Shown: positions 10,818-21,729 of the stretch, in pieces | How positions within the stretch are numbered: position 1 is the stretch's first letter | Layout: each line of letters opens with the position of its first letter | DNA from: Neoceratodus forsteri | Lineage: Eukaryota; Chordata; Ceratodontiformes; Ceratodontidae | Direction of reading: 5' to 3' | Assembly: GCA_016271365.2 (NCBI GenBank) | Contig: CM028131.1 | Coordinates: forward strand, 287,437,001 to 287,501,000 | DNA length: 64,000 nt | The notes under the pieces: model-generated | Database searches by the model: none | Told to the model about the DNA's origin: nothing | The model's input: the letters and a program-made list of their open reading frames with translations, nothing else | Translations under genes and position numbers: made by a program

Positions 10818-12434
10818 TCAGCCCCCACCCTGACAGATGACCTTGCTGCCCCCCTCTCCCTCTCTGGTTTCTCTATTCCCTGTCCTGGATATTCTCGCTG
10901 CACTGGTTTTTGCTTCCAGAACCCTTCCCCTGTACCTGTCCCACCCCCTCTTGAACCCCTCCACCGTTTCTGCCTCCACCAGCCCCCTGGGCTGCACATT
11001 CCATGGCTCCACCACTCTCTCAGTGAAGTAACACCTCCTCCTTTCTGCTATGAATCTCCTTCCAGCTTCCACCCATGCCCTCTAGTTGCCCCCTCCTTCT
11101 CGGAGCACCCTGCTACTCCTCCTCCTATTTACCCCTTCATGTACCTGAAGACCCTATCATGTCCCCGGTCCCTCTCTCTCTTCCAATGTACATATTTAGC
11201 TCTTGAGCCTCCCCACAGGTTCTATCCCCAAGCCCCAAATCATTTTGGTTGCCCTCCTCTGGACCCTCTCCAGGAGTTCAATGTCCCTTTAAATGTGGCC
11301 TCCAAAACTGCACGCAGTACTCGAGGTGCGGCCTCACCAAGCAGTTATACAGTGGGAGTATTACTTCCCTCCTTCTGGAGGTGAGCCCCCTAGCAATGCA
11401 TCCAAGCATCCTGTTGGCCTTTGCCGCTGCCCTACTACAAGTCTCCGAGTTATTCATCTTGACATCCACCACCACCCCCAGGTCCCTCTCAGCCATCGAG
11501 ACTTTTAGCATTTCCCCCTTAGGGTGTTCACTTGGCCTGGGTTTCTGTCTCCCAGGTGCAGTACCTTTCATTTTCCTGCATTGAACCTCAGCTTCCACTT
11601 TCTAGACCACCTTTCCAGAGCCTCCAGGTTCCACTGTAGGGCCACCTTCCCCTCCTCCCCATCCACCACCGCCCCCAGTTTTGAGTCATCCACAAAGAGA
11701 CTCATATCACTCCTGATACCCTTCCTTATGTCAGAGACGTAGGCGTTGAACAAGACGGGCCCAAGAACTGATCCCTGAGGGACTCCAAAAATGACCCTCC
11801 TTGGGGATGAGACTATCCCACCGACCACGACCCTCTGGGTCTGGTTCTGGAGCCAATTTTCTATCCATCTGATCATCTGGTTCCCCACCCCCATTTCTGC
11901 CAAATTATCCAACAGGCCCCTGTGAGGAACAGAGTCAAACGCCTTGCTGAAGTCAAGAAAGAGGACGTACACTGGTCTACCCAGGTCCAAGGCACTCGTC
12001 ACCCAGTCATAGAACTCCACAAGGTTTGTCTGACATGATTTCTCTGGGACGAATCCATGCTGTCTATCGTCTAGGCACCCTGACTTATCCAGGTCCCCCC
12101 CCAGTCTCTCCTTGACAATGCCCTCCATCACCTTGCCCACCACTGATGTCAGGCTGACGGGCCTGTAGTTCCCTGCCACCTCCCTTGATCCCCTCTTGTA
12201 GCTAGGCAATATATGCGCCACATTCCAGTCCTGGGGCACCCACCCTGTCCTCAGAGAGATGCTGAAGATCTCCGCCAGGGGTTTCACCAGGACTTCTGCC
12301 AGTTCTTTCAGCACTCTGGGATGTAATTTATCCGGCCCTGGTGCTTTCCCCGTCTTAAGGGACCTGAGGGCTTCCCTCCTCTCTCTGCCATGATTTCTAC
12401 CTCTGCCCTCATCCCCTCGCTTTGCCTTCCCCAT
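10818..12434 (-). pseudogene. CR1 ORF2, reverse transcriptase and C-terminal part
   Basis: Minus-strand frames give the CR1/Jockey reverse transcriptase blocks in order: GKAPGPDKLHP, then NYRPVSLTSVVGK, LDFSKAFDSVPH, GVPQGSVLGP and the catalytic FVDD. FVDD differs from the usual FADD at one residue. The following frame (11598-11278) has ERDLGVVVD and RPHLEYCVQFW, which mark the thumb region of CR1 ORF2. The C-terminal 'CYFTERVV' block lies in 11072-10818. Frame changes near 11590 and 11270 break the protein. Confidence 0.9.
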
Positions 12435-12880
12435 GCCAGTGATGCCCCTCCCCAGACTCTAGCCAAGGTAAGGGTCCCCCTCCTCAGTTTCACCATCCCT
12501 CCCATGTATGATGCAGCCCCCGTTTTCCTTGGTGAAACTGAGGAAAGTACTCATTTAGTACCTCAGCCTCGCTTCCTGGTCTTGTGCCCATCCCTCCCCT
12601 GTTTTAATCCTGCTAATCTACTATCCCCTTCTTTGCTTCTCCCCAATGTATCTAAAGACCCCTTGTTCCTCTCCTAATTTTCCTAGCTGGGTTCTGCTTC
12701 TTCCTTGCATAGCTGCCCTCACCACCATAGTGGCCCTTCTGGCCGTCAGCTCGTACTCCCCTCGGTCCCTTTCACTCCTTGAGCACTTGAATTGCCTGTA
12801 GGCCGCCTTCTTTCCCCATACCACCTATTGAACCTCCCTGGTCCACCATCAGGGTTTTCGGGCCCTACTGCATTTTCGTC

Positions 12881-13712
12881 TTACTCTTGTGCAGGTGCTG
12901 GTAGCATTCTGCACCCCCTCCTGATGAGTTCCCACCTACTGTCAGCGTCCATGTCTGGCCCAATCCCATCCAAGTGCTCCTTAAGGATCCTTCCCATTTC
13001 CTTGAAATTTACCCCCCTGAAGTCAGTTACCTCTGTCTTTGTACAGTCTTGTACCCCTCCTAGGTTCAGGCAGAACCAGACCGTGGCATGGTCGCTCCCC
13101 ACCAACGGGTCTCTTACCTCCAGGCTCCCAATCTGGTCACTGTCTGCCAGGACCACATCCAGTATCTGGTCCTCCCTGGTCGGTTCCCCCACCTGCTGAG
13201 TTAGGAATGCGTCCTGAAAGACATCCAACAACCTCTGTTCCCTGGCCAACGAGGATGTCATAATCTCCCAGTCTGTTCCTGGCATGTTTAAGTCCCCCAA
13301 CAACTCTACCCTTCCCCTTCCCAATCTGCAGTGTCTCCCAACATCTGCCACTAGACTCTTCTCCAGCTCCTCCACCAGCGCAAGGGGGTCTATACACCCC
13401 TCCTATTTTCACTCTCTTGCCCCCCCTTGTTATCAAGGTGATCCATCGCCTCCCACAGTTCCCTCCGCCTCCTCCACTCCTCCTATGGCAATGCAGTTTT
13501 TGACTATTACTTGACCCTCCTCCCCTTCCTTCCCCCCGTCCTTCCTGAACATGGTGTAACCCTCCAGGTTCAGGTCCCAGTCATGCCCTGTGGTGGCCCA
13601 GGTCTCAGTGACTGCTGCCACATCCACCTTTCCCTCAGCATTGCCTGGAGCTCAGGCATTTTATTGCCTAAGTTCCTGGCATTTAGCAGGACTACCTTCC
13701 ACCCTTTCCCTA
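12881..13712 (-). pseudogene. CR1 ORF2, endonuclease part
   Basis: The minus strand encodes an exonuclease-endonuclease-phosphatase domain in pieces: TETW (start of 13627-13433), GVYRPP (13436-13137), then GDLNMPGTDW and GSDHATVWF (13375-12881). These are the metal- and DNA-binding blocks of CR1 endonuclease. The N-terminal 'LNARNLGNKMPELQA' block lies at the edge of the Ty3 insertion, just inside 13712. Several frame changes separate the pieces. Confidence 0.85.
13709..13712. other. Target site duplication (CCTA), left copy
   Basis: CCTA precedes the TG of the left LTR and follows the CA of the right LTR at 23555-23558. Removing the element and one CCTA rejoins the CR1 sequence without a gap. 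Confidence 0.8.
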
Positions 13713-15350
13713 TGTAACCCTTCGTTGGCGCTATCCCAAGGGCTACTACCCCTGCCTGCTTAACTACTAACAGGTTGAGGGGTCTAGGTCCAATGGCGGG
13801 TGCCTCCACCCAGAGGTTAGGGTTTGCAGTAGTTAAATAACTTGATCACAGCCACTCTGGGACACTGTAACCTTTCTTCCCTGGTGTATACAGTACATTA
13901 GGAATATCTTCACAATGTACACTTACTCCCAAGACTGGCTCTGTCGACTGGACTCTAGGGACCCCTGTAAAACAAGATGATGACAGTTAAAAACTACAGT
14001 ACAATACTTTAACATAAATGAATACCTCAGTCAGTGTAACTTTGCTGAAAATCAACAGATCTGATTTATTTAAGGAGCTGTAACAAAGAAGGGGAATTTA
14101 GGTTAAATACATTAATAATCACAGTACTGTGCACATATTCAGAGTCCCAAATTGTCACTTTCACTGGGTACCCAGAATGGGGGGGGGGGCTAGCCAGGAT
14201 CGGTGCAGCTGGATGAGGCCCTGTGATAGAAAAAACACTTGCACAATAACCAAATTGTAATCCGGAGCCGGAGGGCTCAGTTCGTGAAGAAATGAAAAAA
14301 AGCAACAATTAGATGACACACTTGCGATTTGATAAACAGATAGTAGGGAGCTACCCTGCTTTGTACTCACAAACTCAAGGCTGGGAACTGAATGGAAGGT
14401 TGATTGTCCTGGATTGCCAGGAGGAGCAGACCATGTGGACCCCACTGCAGTTCAGAGCAAATGGATGTAGTCTGGATTAAGCTGGGGTTTACTTCCAGCT
14501 TCATGCACTCAATTCACTGTACAGGGGATTTGAAATGCAATTCCCCACAAGCACTACACACATTTATATGTAAAAGGAAAGTACTATACCAGGCAGGCTG
14601 CTTCTCGATCCCGATCGCAATTACTGCACAATACCTGGGAGAAAACACAGCAGATTCAGTTCCTGACAGACCGAGCACGATTCAGCAATTTCTCCAGTCT
14701 TGTACAGGGTGAGCCAGGTTTCTACTCTTCAGATCTCCTTGATTCTCTTCACAGGTTGGATTCAGTCCGAACAGGCGCTTGCACAAGCTGCAGACCGAAA
14801 CTTAGGGCCTTACACGCGCTTACTGTGTGGAACTATACAGCGCAGAAGCTCACAGCTCCTTGTCTCTTCACTGCCCCAAACTGATCTGATCTTTTCAGTA
14901 GACAGAGCCGGGCATTTCCTTTGAGTTCCTCCCAGTTCAGTTGGCTGGTTTGGCTGTCACTCTCAGTAAACTCCCCCTGTTGGTGGAAAAAAGGCACCGA
15001 AGTCCAAACTACAATTCCCAGAAGCATTGGCCATATAGTACATAGGTGGCTGGCTCCACAATGAGAGTCCAAGTTCTGATTTGCCAGCAGCAGACTCCAT
15101 TTCAAAGGTCCCCCCAACACTAACTGGTCCAGTTCAGCAGTTCAAAACCAGGATGGGGAACTAGGCAAACACAGTTCTGACTGCAAAGAAAGGCAGGTTA
15201 GACAAACTGTATTTTCGTTATTACTCTAAATGATTTCTGGCAAACAGTTACATCTTTGAAAAGTGCTCCTCTGCCCACTAGTGACGGCAGAAGCGGGTGA
15301 TTTGGCAGCAGCTCGAGTGGGACTCAAGCAGGAAACACAGACCCCGTCCA
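13713..15350 (-). repeat. Ty3 3' LTR, lacking its U3 start
   Basis: It is collinear with 21730-23387 with scattered differences. It carries an extra stretch of about 34 bp near 13790-13825. Similarity stops near 15350, so the first ~168 bp of U3 seen in the other LTR (23387-23554) are missing here. No polypurine tract is visible between 15350 and the end of pol at 15444, which suggests one deletion removed both. Confidence 0.8.
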
Positions 15351-15443
15351 AAGTGTTATAATCATGCTCAACTGGGACCCTTGGAGGGAACACTTTAAGC
15401 TTCTGTAGGTGCAGACTTTCTTGATTTTTCCTTAGCAGCAGCT

Positions 15444-16729
15444 CTAGTCACTGGTCAGAGGGACATTTTCTGGGGACTCAGACTCAATCAAGATTTGTCC
15501 AATGGGCAGTAAATGATTTCTATGCATTGTTTTAACATCTTTTGAATTATTCTCAGGCCTTACTTTATATACAGGCAGATCATCTAGTTTGCCCACTACA
15601 ATGTGAGGGAGATGGTGCCACCGGTCAGCAGTCTTATGTTTGCCATGCAGTCCCAGATTTCTTAGCAATACCCGATCTCCCTCCTTGAGTTCCTGTGCTT
15701 TCACCTTTTTATCATACCTTTCTTTGTTGGCCAGATTTCTTTTGGCAGCCATGGTTTGAGCCAGTTGGTTCACATGATTTAGCTGGGCCTTTAACTTTTG
15801 CACATACTGTAAATAGTTGTCAGCTCGGACCCCATCAGGAGAGACCCCAAAGCACACATCTACCAGCAGTCGAGCTTCTCTTCCAAACATCAGGCGGTAG
15901 GGGGTGAACCCAGTGGCATCACTTTTGGTGCAGTTGTAGGCATGTATCAGGGTGCTAATTTGTTGGCTCCATCTAGTCTTGTCCTTTGGGTGGAGGTGCC
16001 CTAGCATATCTGTAAAGTCGCGGTTGAAACATTCAGGCTGTGGGTCCCCTGGGGTGGTAAGGGTGGTTCTGGACTTTGCACTCCCCACAGAGAAAGCATC
16101 TCTTTGATCAGACGACTCTCAAAGTCTCTCCCTTGATCAGAATGGATTCTTTGTGGAGCCCCATAGTGAACAAAAAAGTTTTCTACAAGTACTTTTGCCA
16201 CAGTGGATGCCTTCTGGTCCTTGGTGGGGAAAGCTTGGGCATATCTTGTAAAATGGTCTGTGACCACCAGCACATTACTAATATTTCTTTAATCTGACTC
16301 CAAACTCAGAAAATCAATACAGACCAGCTCCATGGGTGCACTGGTGGTGATGTTAACAAGGATGGAAGCCCTCTGGGGCAAAGCTTTCCTCTGTAAGCAG
16401 CGACTACAAGTTTGAATGTGTTGCTCCACATCAGCCCCCATCTTAGGCCAATAGAATCTGGATCTCACCAAGTCAAGTGTTCTGTCTATACCAAGGTGCC
16501 CCATGTGGTTGTGTAAGGACCTTAGTACTGAGTCTCGAAAGGCAGTGGGCAGCACTAGTTGTTGTTTGTCTACTTGTCCCGCTCTGTCTACTGTTTCTCT
16601 GTATAACAGTCTATTGATCAGTTTCAACTTAGGACCTTCTTTGTATAACAATGCAGTTCTCAAATCAGTGGAACGTAATTTGGACTCATCTTTCCCTGCA
16701 TAGAGGGCTTCTAAAGCTGATTTGATCAT
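15444..16729 (-). pseudogene. Ty3 integrase
   Basis: Frame 16729-16289 carries an HHCC-type zinc region (HNHMGHLGIDR, then CSRC) and the first catalytic Asp in 'VCIDFLSLE'. Frame 16273-16001 begins at 'VVTDHFTRYAQAF' and has the second catalytic Asp in 'HSDQGRDFES'. Frame 16088-15444 has the late core and a C-terminal GPY/F-like region (GDRVLLRNLG ... HRNHLLPIG). Two frame changes split the domain. The third catalytic residue falls near the second change at about 16050. Confidence 0.88.
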
Positions 16730-16810
16730 GGGGTCGTGGGATTGAGCCTGCCAAATACTGTCATTGTCCAGCTGAGGCAGTGCACCAATGTCTATTGCAG
16801 AAAAGTGGCA

Positions 16811-18794
16811 CTAAGCAGCAGGTATACAATTCTCAGAGGGTCCCAAACAATCCACCATACAGTCCACTGCATCCGAGGACATTTGTTTCTCCCTGTCAAA
16901 CTTCTGGCAGAGTGCTCGAATAACAGGCTCTGACAGTCTGACCCAGTCATTCAGGAGAACAGGCCTCCGGGAGAGAGCATCAGCATCTATGTGGTTCAGG
17001 CCTGCTCTGTATTCAACAGCATAGTCATATGTAGATAATGCAGAAAGCCACCTATGGCCAGTGGCATCCAACTTAGCTGAAGTCTGCACATAGGTCAAAG
17101 GATTATTGTCAGTTTTTACTAGTATTGTAGCCCCATACAAGTACTTGTGGAATTGGTCAACAATAGCCCACTTCAAAGCTAGGAACTCTAACTTATGTAC
17201 AGGATAATTCTTTTCGGATGGGGTCAGGCATCTACTGACAAAGACCACTGGTCTCAGGCCATTCTCGTGCTCTTGGTACAACACAGCCCCCAACCCTTGC
17301 AAGCTAGCATCAGTGTGCAGGACATAAGGTTTTGTTGGATCAGCATAGGCCAACACTGGAGCATGGGTAAGTTGATATATGATCTCATGAAAAGCAGTCT
17401 CACAATCAGGAGTCCAGCGGGCCCCAAATACTTCACTTGGACAAAAATACACTCTTTCAGTCTCGAGGGACGCTGACTTTTTGTATTTTTTGTGGGTTGG
17501 GGGATACCCTTGAGTAAGTTTAAGTAAAGGGCAGAGCACTCTTGAATAGTCCTTGATGAAACGCCCATAATAACCACAGAATCCCAGGAATCTTTGCAGT
17601 TCTTTTAGATTTTTGGGCTGTGGCCAGGTGGTGAAGGCCTCGACTTTACTTGGGTCGGTCTCTATTCCCTCAGTGGATACTATGTGTCCCTCATACTTTA
17701 CTGATGTTTGAAAGAATTGACACTTATCAATGGACAGTTTAAGGCCAAAGTCTTCCCATTGGTCCAACACCTTGAATAATCTGCTCTCATGTTCCTCCAG
17801 TGAGCTGCCAAACACAATAACATCATCTAGGTATACCAGGCACTCTAGTAAGTTCATGTCCCCCACTGCACACTCCATCAATCGTTGAAAAGTGGCTGGG
17901 GTGCCTGAAATCCCTTGAGGCATCCTAGAAACCAAGCGGACAGATAAAGGCTGTCTTCTCACGGTCCTCTGGGGCCATCAGGATCTGGTAGTACCCACTA
18001 CGGAGATCCAGCACAGAGAACCACTTGCTCTCGTTTAGGCAGTCCAAAGCATCCTGAATGCGGGGCATTATGTACTGATCAGGGATACTCCACCAGTTTA
18101 AAGTGCGATAATCCGTGCACATCCTTATTGTCCCATTCTTTTTCCTCACTACCACAATGGGGAAAGCATAGGGGCTTCTGGATTCTTGTATTACACCAGC
18201 AGCTAACATCTCTTGCAGATGCCATCTCACATCATCTATATCAGCAGGTGCCAGGCATCGAGACCTCTCACGAAATGGCCTTTCATCATGCAGCTGGATA
18301 TGGTGCTCAGCTCCTTGCACACATCCTACGTCCCATTCCTTTAAAGAAAACACCTGGTCTCTCTGGGCAAGCTTCTCACTGATCCTCACTTTCCATTCAT
18401 CTGGCAACGGGGAGTCACCGAAATCAAACAAGTCAGGCATTACTATGTCATTCTTCCCTGAACTCTTGCTGCTGGGTAGCACTGCAATGTCTGCACAATG
18501 CATATTAGCCAGGGTGCAACCTCTATTTACTCGAATCTCTCTGTCAGACACACTATGAACTTGAACCATTACCCTTCTGGCATAAGCATGGGCTCTAGCA
18601 GGCAAAATACTAAGCTTGACCAGCAGTCCCTCTGGCAATTTTCCATCACCTGGTGCATCCAACATTAATATTTTATTCTTGACATCCTTTCTGATATGGA
18701 CCTCTCCCTGTAGGGTACACTGGGCATTTGGTGCCAGGATCAGAGACTCAGGATCTTTTTTCCAGACAACTCCAACCAGTTCCTCTGGTTCCAC
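16811..18794 (-). pseudogene. Ty3 reverse transcriptase and RNase H
   Basis: Frame 18794-17925 contains the protease-RT linker, then VRKKNGTIRMCTDYR and FSVLDLRSGYYQI with the first catalytic Asp. A frameshift near 17930 separates it from frame 17962-16811. That frame continues with MPQGISGTPATFQRLM, the catalytic YLDD in 'YLDDVIVFG', and LGFCGYYGRFI. RNase H follows with 'LHTDASLQGLGAVL' and 'DALSRRP' at its end. Apart from the one frameshift the domain is long and well preserved. Confidence 0.93.
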
Positions 18795-19625
18795 TTTGTC
18801 AGTATCTCTCTCTGTGCCTCATAGGCCTTCTTGATCAAGGCCGGAATTCTTAAAGCTCTACTAGTCCTTGACCCCTGTTTTTCATAACACAACTGTGCCA
18901 GCCGTCCAAACATATGTGCATTAGTCCCAATTAGTAAAGGAACCCCATCATACAGTCCAGTAGGGGGACACACTAAGGCCAGGGTCTCTACTTGCTCTGC
19001 CACCCCAGCCACGGAGGTGGGAAAAGACAGCCAAATTCAGATATATCCCGAGTAGGGGGTAGGCCTTCTCACTTAACCCCCAGACATGCAGCCCCTCCAA
19101 CAGTTGTAAGGGCGCATCAGACAAATGCTTCTGATACTAGTCTTGGAACATAATTGTCACCTGGGAGCCACTGTCTAATACAGCTCTTGTAGACACTCCA
19201 TTCACCTTTACAGTGGTCTCCATGGAGGGACCCACTATCCTGGACCATTCTGGAGAGGCGGTAGCGGGGGCCTGGACAAATGACCTTGCCACAAAGGGAT
19301 GTGAGTTAACATTTTTGGCACCTTCACTGTGGTCATTTAGTGCACCTCTTAACCACTGTTTTGTGCTCCAAAGCTCTCCTTGTAGCTGGCTCACCACTCT
19401 CTCCAAGTCTTTCTGTGACCGGCATTCCCTCTTCATGTGCCCATCCTTCCCACAATTATGGCAAAATATGTCAGCTGAAGTTTGGGGTGACCGAAGCATC
19501 ACATTGGGGGCTGCAGCATTGCTACTGTCAATAAACCTTGGTGCCACCTCAGCCGGCGGTGGGGTGGACATTTGGAGACATCTCTTCAGTTCCCTCACTT
19601 CCATGGTCAAGGCATCAAGTTTCAA
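18740..19625 (-). pseudogene. Ty3 nucleocapsid knuckle and retropepsin
   Basis: Frame 19625-19137 has one CX2CX4HX4C zinc knuckle (FCHNCGKDGHMKREC), then a linker, then the protease active site 'VLDSGSQVTIM' with DSG in place of the more common DTG. Frame 19012-18740 holds the protease end (LLIGTNAHMFG). A gap between 19137 and 19012 is in other frames with stops. DSG is a known active variant, so the break rather than the substitution inactivates it. Confidence 0.82.
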
Positions 19626-19639
19626 ACTGTTGTCAACAT

Positions 19640-21700
19640 GAGGTACCTGGGTGGGCCCCCATAGAAGAAGCAGTCGGGCAAGTGTCAGTGCCCATACTCA
19701 TAGGAGTGGCCTTCATGATGACACTGTCTATTGCTTTCCTAATCTCCCTCAGCAGTTCACCCTATGGTGGCATGCCCTTTTCCTTCTCAGAACACTCTTT
19801 AACTGCCAACCCTTGCCCCAGAACTTCACTTGACGGGTCACCCTCAGTCATTCGGGTCATAGCAGCAGCTATTGGTGCAAGTCCCTCCCGGAGTCGCCTT
19901 TTCTCAACTCCTCGAATTTTTCTCATTAGCTCATCATAGGAGAGTGGGGATTCCAGTCAATTGGCCAGGCATAACTGAAGCAACAGCACTTCTGAGAAGG
20001 GGGAAGACTTAAGGATCCTGTCCAGCCTGGTTCAGTCCAATTTGATCACTGGCAAACTACCCTTTCTAAGGCATTCTTGCAACAATTTTCCAGCTGAGAT
20101 ACATACACAGACAACAACTCCCCTCAAGGGTGTAGCTACTGATGCACCAAGTAAGCCACGGCATACTAAGTTTAGTAGCAGGGGGTAGCAAACAAGCTGA
20201 CCAGCATTCCTCTGCCCTCTCTAGTCCATTGCTTTTAAATTCCTTTGTTAGGCTTTGCAGGACTTTTCTTTTCTCTTTCAGCTTTGTTTTTTTGGGGGGG
20301 AGTTGGCTGAGTGGACCATGGATGTTGAAGCTGAAGATCTCAATTAGGTCTGCATGGTCCACCTGCATAGTGATTGGCTGCAGCATCTGGTGGGGGGTGT
20401 GGCAAGCCTGGAGCAGTGAGTTTAAAGGCACCAGCAAAGTTAGAAGCCATACTATTAGTTCAATTGTACTGGAAGCAAAAGAAGCAGTAGAAGAACTGAG
20501 GAGCAGCAGAAGGAAGAACAGACTCAGAGCCAGCTAAAAGAATGAAAACTTCATGTGAAGTGGCAAGCAGAGTGAGTTAGCCTACCTGTGGGGGGGAGAG
20601 ATAAGAAATTTCTACCATGGTTGTGAACTCATGGTGCAGTCAGTGGCATTTGGCAGTGGGAGCCGAACATCACTAGCAGTGCAGACAGCAGGTCTAGCTT
20701 GGGAATCATCTGATTGGAGCCAGGAACCTTGGACTTGAGTCATTGGGAGGGAGGGAGCAGGCATGGACAACAATGGAGGAGGGGCTAGCAGTGTGGCAGC
20801 TTGGTGTACAAATGTGAAATGCCTGGCTACATCCCTGACTCCTCTTGATACTGTTGTGCATTTCTTACTCTCCACCACAGGTCCTCATCTGAATCTGGGC
20901 TCCCATACACGTTCTCCAAGGTCTCAAGATAGTCCTGTGCAGTCACTTCAGGGTTACTGGCCCGTTTGGCACAGATGGAAGCCAGAGCAGGACCTCGGAG
21001 GCTGTCACTTATCCTCTTTCGCTTTTCTGCTTCTCAGCATTGCCATTCTAGCACTTGAGGAGCAACATAGTCTATCCAGGTCTCCCCAGTCATCTTCCCC
21101 TTGTGGGGCAGGAAGGGTGCTGGAGAAAATTTTCAACCTGCGGTAAGAGTCGTGACTATTGGCAGGTACAGACATGGGGCAATAACAGGTGCTGGAGGGG
21201 GAGAGGGTGTTGGTGGAGGAACGTTCTCAGGTGGCAATAATAGTTTCTTTAAATCCTCCACAGTTTTCCCTTCCTCCAGCAACAATTTAGCAAATTTATC
21301 CTCAAAAGTTTCAGATAATGGGGGGGGGGGCTCGTTCTCCCCAGGGTCTTTACTGTCTTTAGTTATCATTTTCCAGGTAGTGAGGGCTTCTTCTGGGGTT
21401 ATGGTCTGTGGCACTTTAGAACTGTCTATAGGGTTCTTACACTGTATTAGAGCCATGAAAGTTTGGTCGAGCAGATCAGCCAGCCGCCCCACCACCACAG
21501 GGTTTCATAAACATTCGACCTTGGAAAGTATTCCCTCTACAGTGTCCGTACTGGTACCCAGCGGGATATCCAAGACAAGTACAGCATTTTGGGAGTCGAT
21601 CTCCTGTCCAGTACCCCACTTCACCAACTGGTGTACAGCCGCTTCTGTTGGGGTACCCATTTATTTTTAACAGTAATTCGTAAATGTGGCCACTAGAGGA
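19640..21700 (-). pseudogene. PNMA-like Ty3 gag, fragmented
   Basis: Several short blocks on the minus strand match the layout of paraneoplastic Ma (PNMA)-type gag. Near 21580 a 'DIPLGTSTDTVEGI' block resembles the RRM-like N-terminus. Frame 21498-21133 has a Pro-rich linker. Near 21065-20880 'EAEKRKRISDSLRGPAL' and 'DYLETLENVYGSPDSDED' resemble the capsid N-domain. Near 20060-19900 'CLRKGSLPVIKLD' and 'SPLSYDELMRKI' resemble the capsid C-domain. At least three frame changes and a non-gag interruption (about 20100-20830) break it. Confidence 0.75.
20100..20830. other. Non-gag interruption within Ty3 gag
   Basis: Between the two capsid blocks about 730 bp show no gag similarity in any frame. 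The plus strand is purine-rich near 20465-20530, and a G-run lies near 20292. I could not find terminal inverted repeats, a tail or a convincing target duplication. It may be a nested insertion or a rearranged segment. Confidence 0.4.
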
Positions 21701-21729
21701 CACACAATCCCAGCGGTGAGCTTCCAAGA

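Noticed and set aside
10837..13717. Many plus-strand Pro/Ser/Leu-rich ORFs
   Set aside because: They are antisense shadows of the minus-strand CR1 ORF2, which carries all the recognisable motifs.
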